From an uncultured bacterium (GTDB taxonomy: Bacteria > Actinomycetota > Coriobacteriia > Coriobacteriales > Coriobacteriaceae), in NCBI GenBank assembly GCA_905215505.1, contig CAJMPU010000015.1, positions 1-64,000 on the forward strand: 64,000 bases of DNA, written 5' to 3'. This document shows, piece by piece, positions 7,405 through 15,971 of the stretch. The notes beneath the pieces were generated by a model. The model saw nothing but the letters and a program-made list of their open reading frames with translations. It made no database searches and was not told the DNA's origin. Made by a program: the position numbers and the translations under genes. The number at the start of each line of letters is the position of its first letter. The first letter of the stretch is position 1.

Positions 7405-8871
7405 TTATTCCACGCGCTCTGACAGTCGATACTTGCGGTTGCGGCTCGTCGCCGGCGCCGTGGGCTCAAGCTCGCCTTGAGCAATGAGCGCGTTGACGCG
7501 CGACCTAACCTGGGAAATTGTAAGCCCCGTGCGTTCTGCCAGCTCACGCGTCCCCAGCTCGCCGTAGTGTTTGAGTGCCGTCACAATTAAGCCCCCGCCA
7601 TGATCGACCGGCTCGATCTTTGAACGGTAAAGTACGACCTTGAACCGATCGAACCCCGGGCAGAACAGGGGCTCGGCCAGACCATGCGCGCGCATGGCAT
7701 CGATCATCATCGGGATGCCCGAGCCATTGCCCTCAGCCGGCGAACCTGCGCCATCCGGAAGCGGGACAATCGACATGAGCTTCACCAGCGTCGCGTTACG
7801 GCATCGGGAGCTGCCGTCAAACAAGTTCTCGCGAGTCTTTCCCCCGTAAAGGCCGCCAGGATTCGTCACCTCGACACGATCGTCAAAGACGTCGACGGCA
7901 ATCGATTGTCCACAGAACCGATCCCCGTATTCTCGATGGATTACGGCGTTGGCGATTGCCTCGCGCAGAACCTCCTCGGGAATCTCCAGCGAGTCGACAC
8001 GCGAGACGCCTTGGACGGTCGAGATGCGGCGCAGGTTTTTGGCGACAGCTGCGACGGCATCCGAAATCATCTCGCCTAGGGTGCCCTCGCAGACTGTGCG
8101 GTCCATAAACCTTAGTGGCCCCGCAGCTCCCTTTTGAGTTCCCACGTGGACAGCCACATCAATGAAGAGCTTGGGATAGAACTGCTGAGGGTAAACGCCC
8201 GCGGCAAGGAGGCCGGCCTTGGTAACATTGCCCTGGAAGTCGAGGAAATTCAGACGCCCCATCTTTGTCTTCTTGTCCGCCGCACCGCGCATCGCTCGAG
8301 GCGTCAACGAATAGGCACGCTCTATCGTGCGGTCGACCAGCGACTCGTCGAGATCGCCCACACTCGTGCCGGGCACCGCATCGCGATCGCTAGGGCTCGT
8401 CCGTTCGTATGACGACAGCGCCAAAACCTCGGTCGACGAAAGCGGCACGTCTTTGTCATCGATGCGCTTGTAGCTGCCACCTTGAGCGCCCCGCTCTATG
8501 ACATAGCAAGGCTTGCTCGACGGGTCGAGCTCCTCAATCGTGATGACCAGAACCACGGTGCCCTGGAGCTCCACGCGCTCAATGGTGTATTTGGGCGGAT
8601 TGGCCAGCTTTCCGCGACCGCCGGCATCGCCCATGCCCGCCACGAATTGGTTGAGCACTTTCTCAGTCTCAAAGTTTGCAACTGGGACAAAACCCGCGCG
8701 CTCGCTCACGCCGAGCACGATAATTCCGCCAGCGGTATTCGCGAATGCGCTAACCGTTTCCCATACGTCGCGGGAAAGTGTCGTGGCGCTCTCCTTGACC
8801 TCGACGTTAAGATCGTCCGAGCCCATGCGCCTTAAAGACTCGAGCAGACCGGTCAGTTCGTTTTCGTTCAT
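7405..8871 (-). CDS. AlbA_2 / GHKL-ATPase family putative transcriptional regulator
   Basis: 488 residues in the architecture often called RNA-binding domain-containing or RecG-related: an N-terminal Schlafen AlbA_2 domain (about 10-130, ESATTLSRDVWETVSAFANT ... GGIIVLGV), a GHKL-like ATPase segment (about 300-390, LREAIANAVIHREY and VEVTNPGGLYGG) and a C-terminal winged helix (about 425-475, LGTRELAERTGLTISQVRSR). Such proteins are mostly uncharacterised; some are proposed regulators or defence factors. The ATG at 8871 is chosen over a GTG two codons upstream because AAAGGA is spaced 7 bp from it. Its upstream region carries a striking duplicated operator-like repeat, suggesting autoregulation. 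Confidence 0.85.
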   Translation of the reverse strand: MNENELTGLLESLRRMGSDDLNVEVKESATTLSRDVWETVSAFANTAGGIIVLGVSERAGFVPVANFETEKVLNQFVAGMGDAGGRGKLANPPKYTIERVELQGTVVLVITIEELDPSSKPCYVIERGAQGGSYKRIDDKDVPLSSTEVLALSSYERTSPSDRDAVPGTSVGDLDESLVDRTIERAYSLTPRAMRGAADKKTKMGRLNFLDFQGNVTKAGLLAAGVYPQQFYPKLFIDVAVHVGTQKGAAGPLRFMDRTVCEGTLGEMISDAVAAVAKNLRRISTVQGVSRVDSLEIPEEVLREAIANAVIHREYGDRFCGQSIAVDVFDDRVEVTNPGGLYGGKTRENLFDGSSRCRNATLVKLMSIVPLPDGAGSPAEGNGSGIPMMIDAMRAHGLAEPLFCPGFDRFKVVLYRSKIEPVDHGGGLIVTALKHYGELGTRELAERTGLTISQVRSRVNALIAQGELEPTAPATSRNRKYRLSERVE

Positions 8872-8930
8872 CTGCACGTCCTTTCGCTCGGTTCTGCGAA
8901 GAATGCCGCGAATAGATTTCCTTCATCTCT

Positions 8931-8997
8931 CAGTTATCTTTCGTAATTATCTCTCATATTACTGCTATCTCTCATATAAGAGATGAGTGAGAGATGG
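8931..8997. repeat. 67-bp operator-like direct repeat, copy 1
   Basis: Aligns without gaps to 9097-9163 with about 8 differences. Each copy contains several TTATCTCTCAT-like words and ends in an inverted repeat (TCTCATATWAGAGATGAG TGAGAGATG). It lies just upstream of the AlbA_2-type gene, in an AT-rich stretch unlike its surroundings, and so is a likely binding region for a repressor, possibly the product itself. Confidence 0.75.
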
Positions 8998-9096
8998 AAG
9001 ATAAGATGTCTGCCATCTGTTTCATTTAAATATGTTTTTGCTGGTAGAAACAATCGGTATTGAGACAATACCATGATTGCTTGTCTCTTTGCTGCT

Positions 9097-9163
9097 CAGT
9101 TATCTCTCATATTTATCTCTCATCTTTCTGTTATTTCTCATATTAGAGATGAGTGAGAGATGA
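9097..9163. repeat. 67-bp operator-like direct repeat, copy 2
   Basis: Second ungapped copy, 166 bp downstream of the first. It keeps the same order of ATCTCTCAT words and the terminal AGAGATGAGTGAGAGATG block, which is identical in both copies. The divergent M16C peptidase gene begins some 280 bp further on. Confidence 0.75.
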
Positions 9164-9194
9164 GAAATGCATGAGTGATGGACAGTCAGGAATC

Positions 9195-9314
9195 GAGAGT
9201 GGATTTCCGGACGGTTTTTCGGCGTTTTGAGGCTGATTCCGTCCGAAAATCCGCTCTCATTCAATTTGCATCCAAATATCCACTCTCGTCCGTCCGATTT
9301 TCCACTCTCGTTCG
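9195..9314. repeat. Inverted-plus-direct repeat array C
   Basis: One inverted unit GAGAGTGGATTTCCGGACGG is followed by a matching CCGTCCGAAAATCCGCTCTC and two more direct units of the form CATCCAAATATCCACTCTC. The same layout and related unit (GAGCGTGGA instead of GAGAGTGGA) occur at 13233-13402 and 14683-14803. It is non-coding and sits upstream of the M16C peptidase gene. Confidence 0.7.
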
Positions 9315-9446
9315 ACAGGCGGCCAGGACGCATCGACTTCCCATCGGCATAACCGCCAGTTCGCTGCAGAGTCACGGCTCCATATGGGTATACTCTCGTG
9401 GATTCGACTCGATTCGCCCCCGTTGGGGCGCCAAAGGAGACTGCAT

Positions 9447-12400
9447 ATGCCCACTACCTCAACCGACCCGCGCGCCGCTGCCGCCGCGCTGCTGGTGCCC
9501 GGTACCACCTGCCATGGTTTTGCCGTCGAGCGCTGTGAGACCGTGCCCGAGCTCGACTCGGACGCTTACGTGCTGCGCCATACCACCTCGGGCGCTCGCC
9601 TGCTGCACCTGGCGTGCAACGACGAAAACAAGGCCTTTGCCATTGGCTTTAAGACGCCGCCGGCCGATTCCACTGGCGTGTTCCATATTCTTGAGCACTC
9701 GGTGCTGTGCGGATCGGCCAAGTTCCCCGTCAAGGAGCCGTTCGTGGACCTGATCAAGAGCTCCATGCAGACGTTCCTCAACGCCATGACCTACCCCGAC
9801 AAGACTATCTACCCCGTTGCCACCACCAACGAGCAGGACCTGTACAACCTGATGGACGTGTACCTGGACGCGGTGTTCAACCCGGCCATCTATACCAAGC
9901 CCACCATTTTTGAGCAGGAGGGCTGGCACTACGAGCTGGACCTGCCGGAGGGCGCTGGCGGCGACGGCAGCGCCGCCAGCCTGCGCGAGGGCACGCTGCG
10001 CTATAACGGTGTAGTGTTCAACGAGATGAAGGGCGCGCTGTCCGACCCCATGAGCGTGCTGGACGACGCCGTCAACGCCGCGCTCTACCCCGACACGGCC
10101 TATGCGCACGAGAGCGGCGGCGATCCGCGCGCGATTCCCGCGCTCACCTACGAGCAGTTCCTGGACACGCACGCGCGCCATTACAACCCCTCCAACTCCT
10201 ACATCACGCTCTACGGCGACCTGGACGTGGACCGCGCGCTGGCCTTTTTGGACGAGCGCTATCTGTCGCAGTCGAGCGCCGCGAGCCGCCGCATGGACGC
10301 AGCCGTCGCCGCCGGCGAGGACCCGTCTGCGCTGGCGCCCAATCCGCTGGTCGTGCAGACACCCGTGACCTGCGAGTATAAGCGCGTCGAGATGGCCACC
10401 ACGCCCGAAAACGCCCTGGTGGGCCTGGGCCTTGTGCTGGGCAGCGCACTCGACCGCAAGCGCACGATCGCCGCGGACATCCTGTTCGAGGCGCTGCTGG
10501 GCTCCAACGAGGCGCCGGTTAAGAAGGCTATCCTGGCGGCAGGCCTGGGCGGCAACGTGGTGAGCTACACCGCGGCCGAGAGTCTGCAGCCCTACGAGCT
10601 CATCATGCTGCAAAATGCGCAGCCCGGCATGGCGCGCGAGCTGCGCCGCGTGTTCCAGGACGCCTGCCGCGACCTGTGCGAGCACGGCGTTCCGCGCGAG
10701 CGCCTGGAAGCCATCATCAGCAGCAACGAATACGACCTGCGCCAGCGCGACTACGGTATCGCCGACGGCGTGGCCATTGCGTGCGACGCGCTGAGCACCT
10801 GGCTCTACGATGACGACGCCGCGACGCTAGCGCTCAAGTATGGCCCGGTGTACGAGGAGCTGCGCGGCGAGCTGGACGGCGGCTACTTTGAGGACCTGCT
10901 GCGCGAGCTGGTGCTCCAGAACGACCACATGGCGCTGGTCGAGCTGGTGCCGGTAGACGTCGCCGAGGGTTCGGAGGGCGCCGAGGCAGCCGAACTGGCA
11001 GCCAAGCGCGACGCCATGACCGATGACGAGCTGGCCGACGTGGTCGAGCGCACGGCCGCGCTGCGTGCCGCGCAGGAGGCCGAGGACACGCCCGAAGACA
11101 AGGCCACGCTGCCGCGCCTGCGCGTGTCCGACATTGGCGAGGCACGCCCCGAGCCGCCGCTGGTCGTGGACACGACCACGCCCATCCCCTGTCTGCGCCA
11201 CGGCATCCCCACCAACCGTCTGGCCTACGCCATGCAGTATTTCGACCTAAGCTGCGTCGCGTTTGAGGACCTGCCCTATGTGACGCTGCTCTGCCGCCTG
11301 CTCAAGCAGCTGCCCACGCGCGAGCATTCGGCCGAGGAACTCGACAACCTTATCGCCGGCAAGCTGGGCTTTTTGAGCTTTACGACCGAAGTCATGACCC
11401 AGCCCGAAGTGGACGGCGTGCGCCCCTACCTGCTGGTGAGCGCCGGCGCCCTGTCCGAGAAGATCGATGCACTGGCGAGTCTGCCGCGCGAGGTATGGTC
11501 GAGCACGCTTTTGGCAGATGCCGACGCCGACCGCGTGCGCGACGTGCTCACGCAGATTCGCATTGGGCTTGAGCAGGGCTTTATCAACAACGGTCACTCG
11601 GCGGCGCTCGGTCGCGCGATGAGCTACAGCTCGCCTTCGGCCGTGGTGCGCGAGCAGCTTTCGGGCGTGGACTTCTACCTGTTCCTGCGCGATCTGCTCG
11701 ACCACTTTGACGAGCGACTGGACGACCTGCGCGCCAAGCTTGCCGAGTTGGCAGGTCTTATCTTTGTGGTCGACGGCTGCATGGCGAGCTTTACCGGCAG
11801 CGACGAGGACTTTGACGCGTACTGGGATGCCGCGGGTAACCTGGGGCTTGGCGCGGGCGACGGCGCCGATGCCGACCGCGACGCGCTCGTGGTGCCGACG
11901 CCGTGCAATCGCCACGAGGCTTTTGTCATCCCCAGCGACATCTGCTTTGCGGCAAGCGCGTGCGACCCGCGTCGCTTGGGGCTTGACGTGACAGGCGCTT
12001 GGGCCGTGGCTGCCAACGCGCTCTCCTACGATTACCTGTGGAACGAGATTCGCGTGAAGGGCGGTGCATACGGCTGCGGATTCCGCGCAGCCGGCGAGCG
12101 CCAGACGGCGTTCTACACCTACCGCGACCCGGCAATCGATCCCTCGATTGAGCGCGTGGCGCGCGCGGGCGAATGGCTCGGCAGCTTTGAGCCCGACGGG
12201 GCCGCCTTTGAGGGCTTTATCGTGAGCTGCGTGAGCGGCATGGACGCGCCGGTAAAGCCGTACGCGCTCACCAAGCGCCGCAATACGACCTACCTGGCCG
12301 GACTCGATCCGCACGCACGCGAAGAGCGCCGCGCCCAGATGCTCGCCGCCACGCCCGGTGAGCTGCGCTCGCTCGGCACCGACGTGACGCGCATCGCAGC

Positions 12401-12485
12401 CGAGTCGCCCACCTGCGTCTTTGGCGGCCGCGACGTCATCGCAAAGAGCAACGCCAACTTCAACGTAGTCGACCTGCTGGGCTAG
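9447..12485 (+). CDS. M16C family zinc metallopeptidase (PreP/Cym1-like)
   Basis: A 1012-residue inverzincin peptidase of the presequence-protease type, which degrades short unfolded peptides inside a closed chamber built from two fused halves. The metal motif HXXEH is HILEH at residues 80-84, the distal Glu lies in NEMKGAL, and the C-terminal half has the expected glycine-rich segment KGGAYGCGF. No signal peptide, so cytoplasmic peptide recycling is likely. The ATG at 9447 follows AAAGGAGA; the frame is open further upstream without a ribosome site. It stands alone, followed by a REP-like hairpin. Confidence 0.93.
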   Translation: MPTTSTDPRAAAAALLVPGTTCHGFAVERCETVPELDSDAYVLRHTTSGARLLHLACNDENKAFAIGFKTPPADSTGVFHILEHSVLCGSAKFPVKEPFVDLIKSSMQTFLNAMTYPDKTIYPVATTNEQDLYNLMDVYLDAVFNPAIYTKPTIFEQEGWHYELDLPEGAGGDGSAASLREGTLRYNGVVFNEMKGALSDPMSVLDDAVNAALYPDTAYAHESGGDPRAIPALTYEQFLDTHARHYNPSNSYITLYGDLDVDRALAFLDERYLSQSSAASRRMDAAVAAGEDPSALAPNPLVVQTPVTCEYKRVEMATTPENALVGLGLVLGSALDRKRTIAADILFEALLGSNEAPVKKAILAAGLGGNVVSYTAAESLQPYELIMLQNAQPGMARELRRVFQDACRDLCEHGVPRERLEAIISSNEYDLRQRDYGIADGVAIACDALSTWLYDDDAATLALKYGPVYEELRGELDGGYFEDLLRELVLQNDHMALVELVPVDVAEGSEGAEAAELAAKRDAMTDDELADVVERTAALRAAQEAEDTPEDKATLPRLRVSDIGEARPEPPLVVDTTTPIPCLRHGIPTNRLAYAMQYFDLSCVAFEDLPYVTLLCRLLKQLPTREHSAEELDNLIAGKLGFLSFTTEVMTQPEVDGVRPYLLVSAGALSEKIDALASLPREVWSSTLLADADADRVRDVLTQIRIGLEQGFINNGHSAALGRAMSYSSPSAVVREQLSGVDFYLFLRDLLDHFDERLDDLRAKLAELAGLIFVVDGCMASFTGSDEDFDAYWDAAGNLGLGAGDGADADRDALVVPTPCNRHEAFVIPSDICFAASACDPRRLGLDVTGAWAVAANALSYDYLWNEIRVKGGAYGCGFRAAGERQTAFYTYRDPAIDPSIERVARAGEWLGSFEPDGAAFEGFIVSCVSGMDAPVKPYALTKRRNTTYLAGLDPHAREERRAQMLAATPGELRSLGTDVTRIAAESPTCVFGGRDVIAKSNANFNVVDLLG

Positions 12486-12498
12486 CCACAGCAAGCAA

Positions 12499-12535
12499 AA
12501 CCACCACAAAGGGGACAGGCACCTTTGTGGTGGTT
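12499..12535. repeat. REP-like hairpin (GGGGACAG family)
   Basis: Perfect 14-bp arms AACCACCACAAAGG / CCTTTGTGGTGGTT around a GGACAGGCA loop, 13 bp after the M16C stop codon. The stem could help end that transcript although no T-run follows. Confidence 0.7.
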
Positions 12536-12545
12536 TCGACATTTG

Positions 12546-12590
12546 CCCAGATAAAACCTGCCAAAATAAACCTGTCCCTTTTTGGTAGGT
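12546..12590. repeat. 45-bp dispersed repeat, forward copy
   Basis: Matches 24092-24136 in inverted orientation at 43 of 45 positions, and in part 31832-31862. It contains the hairpin ACCTGCCAAAA / TTTTGGTAGGT around CTGTCCC. The two differences swap the mismatch from one arm to the other, as expected for a structured element. It lies directly before the ribosome site of the cyclo-ligase gene. Confidence 0.75.
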
Positions 12591-12608
12591 TTGGGAGAGG
12601 GGGCTGGA

Positions 12609-13205
12609 ATGGATAAGGCTGAGTTGCGGCGGGCGGTGATTGCTCGGCGCGATGCGATTGATTTGGATGTTCGGAAGGCAAAGTCTGCTGTCATTTGCAC
12701 GCGGCTGGTTGAGCTGCTGGGCCGCTTGGATGCCGCGGCGCCGCGCACCGTTGCCGTCTATGCCGCGATGGGTTCCGAGGCAGACCCTGCCGCGTTTGCC
12801 GCTGCGGCCGCCGCGCGCGGCTGGCGCGCAGCCTATCCGTGCATGCTCTCGGCAGCCGAAGCCGCAGCTTGTGGCCAGCGTATGTGCATGCGGGCAGTTG
12901 CCGCCGACGATGCGTCCGCGGCTCCGTTTATCACTCATCCCACGCGAACCTTCGCTGCCGCGGACATCGGCAGCAACCGCTTCCCCATCGTGCCTGCCGA
13001 AGCACTCGACATGATTGTTGTGCCGCTCGTGGCCTTCGACCAAACCGGCGCGCGCCTGGGCTACGGCGGCGGCTGCTACGACCGTTACCTGTCCATGCTC
13101 TCGCCCGCATGTCAAATCGTCGGCATCGCCTTTGACGAACAGCGCATCGACCACGTCCCCACCGATGCACACGACCTGCCGCTGCCCAACACCATCAGCG
13201 CCTAA
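12609..13205 (+). CDS. 5-formyltetrahydrofolate cyclo-ligase
   Basis: 198 residues, normal for the family (MTHFS/YgfA). It converts 5-formyl-THF with ATP to 5,10-methenyl-THF, returning stored folate to one-carbon metabolism in the cytoplasm. The N-terminal basic helix (KAELRRAVIARRDAI) and the signature LGYGGGCYDRYL near residue 150 are diagnostic. The ATG at 12609 follows GGGAGAGGGGG. It converges on the AbiEi-like gene, with repeat array A in the 218-bp gap. Confidence 0.93.
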   Translation: MDKAELRRAVIARRDAIDLDVRKAKSAVICTRLVELLGRLDAAAPRTVAVYAAMGSEADPAAFAAAAAARGWRAAYPCMLSAAEAAACGQRMCMRAVAADDASAAPFITHPTRTFAAADIGSNRFPIVPAEALDMIVVPLVAFDQTGARLGYGGGCYDRYLSMLSPACQIVGIAFDEQRIDHVPTDAHDLPLPNTISA

Positions 13206-13232
13206 ATGTCGTTGTATCGCACCCGCAAGATA

Positions 13233-13402
13233 AGCGTGGAAAATCTCCCACTTTGGGACTGTTCGGGGGCAAAAAACGGGAGATTATCCACGCTCATTAT
13301 TCAAACGTCCGATAATCCACGCTCGTATGTCTGAAAATCCACGCTCAATCAATGCGCGTCCAGATTTCCGCGCTCGTGTGTCCGATTATCCACGCTCGTG
13401 CA
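13233..13402. repeat. Inverted-plus-direct repeat array A
   Basis: Starts with an inverted unit AGCGTGGAAAATCTCCC, then GGGAGATTATCCACGCTC, then three or four degenerate direct units of the form GTCCGATAATCCACGCTCGT spaced about 20-28 bp apart. Copy B at 14683-14803 shares sequence and both flanks (CTCGTGCAG ... AACGC ... GCAA ... GCC), so the two form long direct repeats around the gene at 13424-14386. No frame is open through it. Confidence 0.8.
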
Positions 13403-13423
13403 GCCTAACGCCCTGCAACTGCC

Positions 13424-14386
13424 TCAGCACGCACGCGGCACGCCGGCAACTTTGAGCTTGCGATCGAGCTTTGCCGGATCCCTCAGATCATCCCAGCACA
13501 AGCGCACGATCCTGCAGTTATCAAGCAGCGAAGGCCTCGACTCGCGCTGGCGCTCATCAAACTGCGCCTTTGCGAGCTTGCCCTCCTCCGCTGCCTTCTC
13601 GCTTTTAACGAATCCGTCAAATTCCCCGATGATCAGCCGATCTTCCACGCGCCACAAGTAGTCGACGCGATACGGCCGTCCCGGCTCAACCGGGTCGAAC
13701 AGCTCAATTTGCAGCTCCGGCGTCTGCCAGCCGCGCTCGATCATCAGGGCGCGCGCCTTGGACTCGCCACCGCTTTCCGACAGGCCATCGGCATACCGTG
13801 CAACCCTGCGCGCCGTCACAACACCGCGACGATTTAAGCCAAGCTTGTCGACTGCCTCAACGAGATGCTCCTTCGACAACAGCTGCTCATGAAGCGCCGA
13901 GTCCGCAATGATCAGCCCCTCGACAAACGACGCATCGACCAGGCAATCCGTAATCGTTTGATCGATATCGGTCACGGCAATGTCCATCTGGGTGGCCCGT
14001 GTTTGACGAACATAACGATGGCGAACGACCTGAGAGCCCGGCGTCGTTGATTGTGCCGGTGCCACGGCGATATGAATGTACGTCAAATTGACATGCGAAA
14101 CCGAAAGGCCATAGACAACGGCCGCCGTATAGGAGCAAAACGTCCAGTCGGGGTGCTTTTGCGCAAGCGCCCGCACCCGATGCAGATAACGCTGCCGAAA
14201 CTTGAGCTCGGACCAGTATTCCGGACGCGCATACAGCCCCGGCATGACCACCTTGAGACTTCCCGCCGCCACCCGCCGCTCAATCTGCTTTGCCTCCGCC
14301 GTCGTACGCGCGTACACGCAGCTCATCTGCTGCTCGCACGCTTTAATGTGGCCTGTGAGTCTTTGATTCGCCGTCGCGTTTGCCAT
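13424..14386 (-). CDS. AbiEi-like winged-helix protein with DUF559/Vsr-type nuclease-like C-terminus
   Basis: 320 residues. The first ~80 resemble the AbiEi antitoxin-type winged helix (AKQIERRVAAGSLKVVMPGLY); the middle resembles the usual actinobacterial extension; the last ~100 contain a PD-(D/E)XK-like pattern, Asp in VDYLW, then IGEFDG, then Lys in FVKSEKA, and a terminal RIVRLCWDDL strand as in DUF559/Vsr-fold proteins. No AbiEii toxin gene is adjacent, so it is not a standard type IV toxin-antitoxin pair. The start at 14386 follows GGGAGGCGAC. It is bracketed by repeat arrays A and B, which suggests a cassette. Function unproven; regulation or defence is inference. Confidence 0.75.
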   Translation of the reverse strand: MANATANQRLTGHIKACEQQMSCVYARTTAEAKQIERRVAAGSLKVVMPGLYARPEYWSELKFRQRYLHRVRALAQKHPDWTFCSYTAAVVYGLSVSHVNLTYIHIAVAPAQSTTPGSQVVRHRYVRQTRATQMDIAVTDIDQTITDCLVDASFVEGLIIADSALHEQLLSKEHLVEAVDKLGLNRRGVVTARRVARYADGLSESGGESKARALMIERGWQTPELQIELFDPVEPGRPYRVDYLWRVEDRLIIGEFDGFVKSEKAAEEGKLAKAQFDERQRESRPSLLDNCRIVRLCWDDLRDPAKLDRKLKVAGVPRAC

Positions 14387-14682
14387 GTCGCCTCCCAACT
14401 CTTGGAACGGCGCCAACGTACCAGACGGTTTCATGCGAAGTCTGACCAAATGCTGTCCAGCAGCTGACCAAATGCTTGACGGTTTTGGACGTTTTAGGTT
14501 AATGGCTTATATCTGCAGGTAGAACGGTTGTCGAGAGGTCCCTGTCTCCACATTTTGAGCCTCAAAAGCCGTCGATTTCATTGAAAGAAAATATGCCGTG
14601 GCTCAAAACTACCTAGTTTGTGACATGGTCCGTATGTACTCGACGCGTGATGGGGCCGCCGGTACGACGGCTGAAGAAAATT

Positions 14683-14803
14683 GAGCGTGGAAAATCTCCC
14701 GTTTTGAGCCCGTTCCTCGGCCAAAAATGGGAGATTATCCACGCTCGTTTTCAAACGTCCGAAAATCCACGCTCGTGTGTCCGATAATCCACGCTCGTGC
14801 AGA
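14683..14803. repeat. Inverted-plus-direct repeat array B
   Basis: Same layout as array A with one inverted unit, GGGAGATTATCCACGCTC and two further direct units (TCCGAAAATCCACGCTC, TCCGATAATCCACGCTC), and conserved outer flanks. It lies between the AbiEi-like gene's 5' side and the metA stop codon. The rest of 14387-14833 is non-coding, with nothing else I recognise. Confidence 0.8.
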
Positions 14804-14833
14804 GCAACGCTCCGCAAGCGCCACAGTCGCAGT

Positions 14834-15760
14834 CTAGTGCTCCTCGCCGGCGCGGGCTAAGTCGTAGGGCGTGGTTTGGTAGACGTAGTAGTTGAGCCAG
14901 TTGGTGTAGAGCAGCTGAGCCTGGCTGCGCCAGACGTTGAGCGGCTCGGCCGTGGGGTCGTCGTTTGGGAAGTAATGCGCCGGCACCTCCGGGTTGAGTC
15001 CGCGCTTCACGTCGCGCTCGTACTCCAGGCGTAGCGTGTCGGTGTCGTACTCGGGGTGGCCAAAGACAAAGAAACGGCGGCTGTCGGTCGACTTGACGAT
15101 GTACAGGCCCACCTCGTCGGACACGGCCACGACCTCAAGCTGCGGCTCGGCCTCCACATCCTCGCGACGCACATCGGTGTTGCGCGAGTGCACGGCATAG
15201 AAGCGGTCATCGAAGCCGCGCACCAGCGGGCTTTGCGGCTTCACCAGATGATGCTCGAACACGCCGCTCGCCTTGGCCGGCAGGTCGTGCTTCTGGATAC
15301 CGTAATGATGGTAGAGCCCCGCCTGCGCGCCCCAACAAATGTGCAGCGTAGAGTGTACGTGCGTGGTAGACCAGTCCATGATCTGGCAGAGCTCGGGCCA
15401 GTAGTCGACCTCCTCGAACGGCATCTGCTCCACGGGCGCGCCCGTGATGATCAGGCCGTCGTAGTGGATGTCGCGGATGTCGTCGAACGTACGGTAGAAC
15501 GTCTCCAGGTGGCCGGCACTCACGTGCGTGGCCTCGTGCGTCTTGGTGCGTAGCAGGTCCACCTCCACCTGCAGCGGCGTGTTGGAGAGCTTGCGCATGA
15601 TCTGCGTCTCGGTGGCGATCTTGGTGGGCATGAGGTTGAGGATGAGCACGCGCAGCGGACGGATGTCCTGATGCAGTGCGCGGTACTCGGTCATGACAAA
15701 GATGTTCTCGCTCTCGAGTTGCGCAGCAGCAGGAAGGGCGTCGGGAATACGAATGGGCAT
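14834..15760 (-). CDS. metA: Homoserine O-acyltransferase, probably acetyl-CoA specific
   Basis: 308 residues, full length. It activates homoserine for methionine synthesis. The acyl-enzyme cysteine (Cys142 in HICWGAQAG), His235 and Glu237 (GHPEYD) and Lys47 are all in their known positions. Residue 111 is Glu (GAPVEQMPFEEVDYW); published work on the family links Glu111 to acetyl-CoA and Gly111 to succinyl-CoA use, so this is predicted to be a homoserine O-acetyltransferase despite the metA name. It is divergent from the dehydrogenase gene. No SAM riboswitch-like leader is recognisable in the 200 bp between them. Confidence 0.93.
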   Translation of the reverse strand: MPIRIPDALPAAAQLESENIFVMTEYRALHQDIRPLRVLILNLMPTKIATETQIMRKLSNTPLQVEVDLLRTKTHEATHVSAGHLETFYRTFDDIRDIHYDGLIITGAPVEQMPFEEVDYWPELCQIMDWSTTHVHSTLHICWGAQAGLYHHYGIQKHDLPAKASGVFEHHLVKPQSPLVRGFDDRFYAVHSRNTDVRREDVEAEPQLEVVAVSDEVGLYIVKSTDSRRFFVFGHPEYDTDTLRLEYERDVKRGLNPEVPAHYFPNDDPTAEPLNVWRSQAQLLYTNWLNYYVYQTTPYDLARAGEEH

Positions 15761-15971
15761 GGATGCTCCTTACGAGTCAGTTGCAGCTATGGTACAACGA
15801 GCGGCCCCATCCGCGCGAGCACATCGCCCCGCGATGCCGTCAGCGGCCCAAATCACTCCAAAAGTAGAGATTACGGCATGCCCCAAGAATCTACGGCGCT
15901 TTAGCCTAGCAAAGTGGGCGCAGGACGCTACAATGGTTCGACGCGAAAAACTCGGCCGAAAGGATACATAT

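Noticed and set aside
5390..9375. Genomic island integrated at tRNA-Val
   Set aside because: There is no integrase and I found no second copy of the tRNA 3' end downstream. The block looks accessory but attachment sites cannot be shown.
13424..14386. Type IV toxin-antitoxin pair (AbiEi/AbiEii)
   Set aside because: No nucleotidyltransferase (AbiEii) toxin gene lies on either side, so only the antitoxin-like domain is present.
13233..14803. CRISPR array
   Set aside because: Unit spacing and sequence are too irregular, the first unit is inverted, there are no unique spacers of constant length and no cas genes are nearby.
15761..15971. SAM riboswitch in the metA leader
   Set aside because: I could not recognise the conserved core or a terminator/antiterminator pair in the 200 bp upstream.
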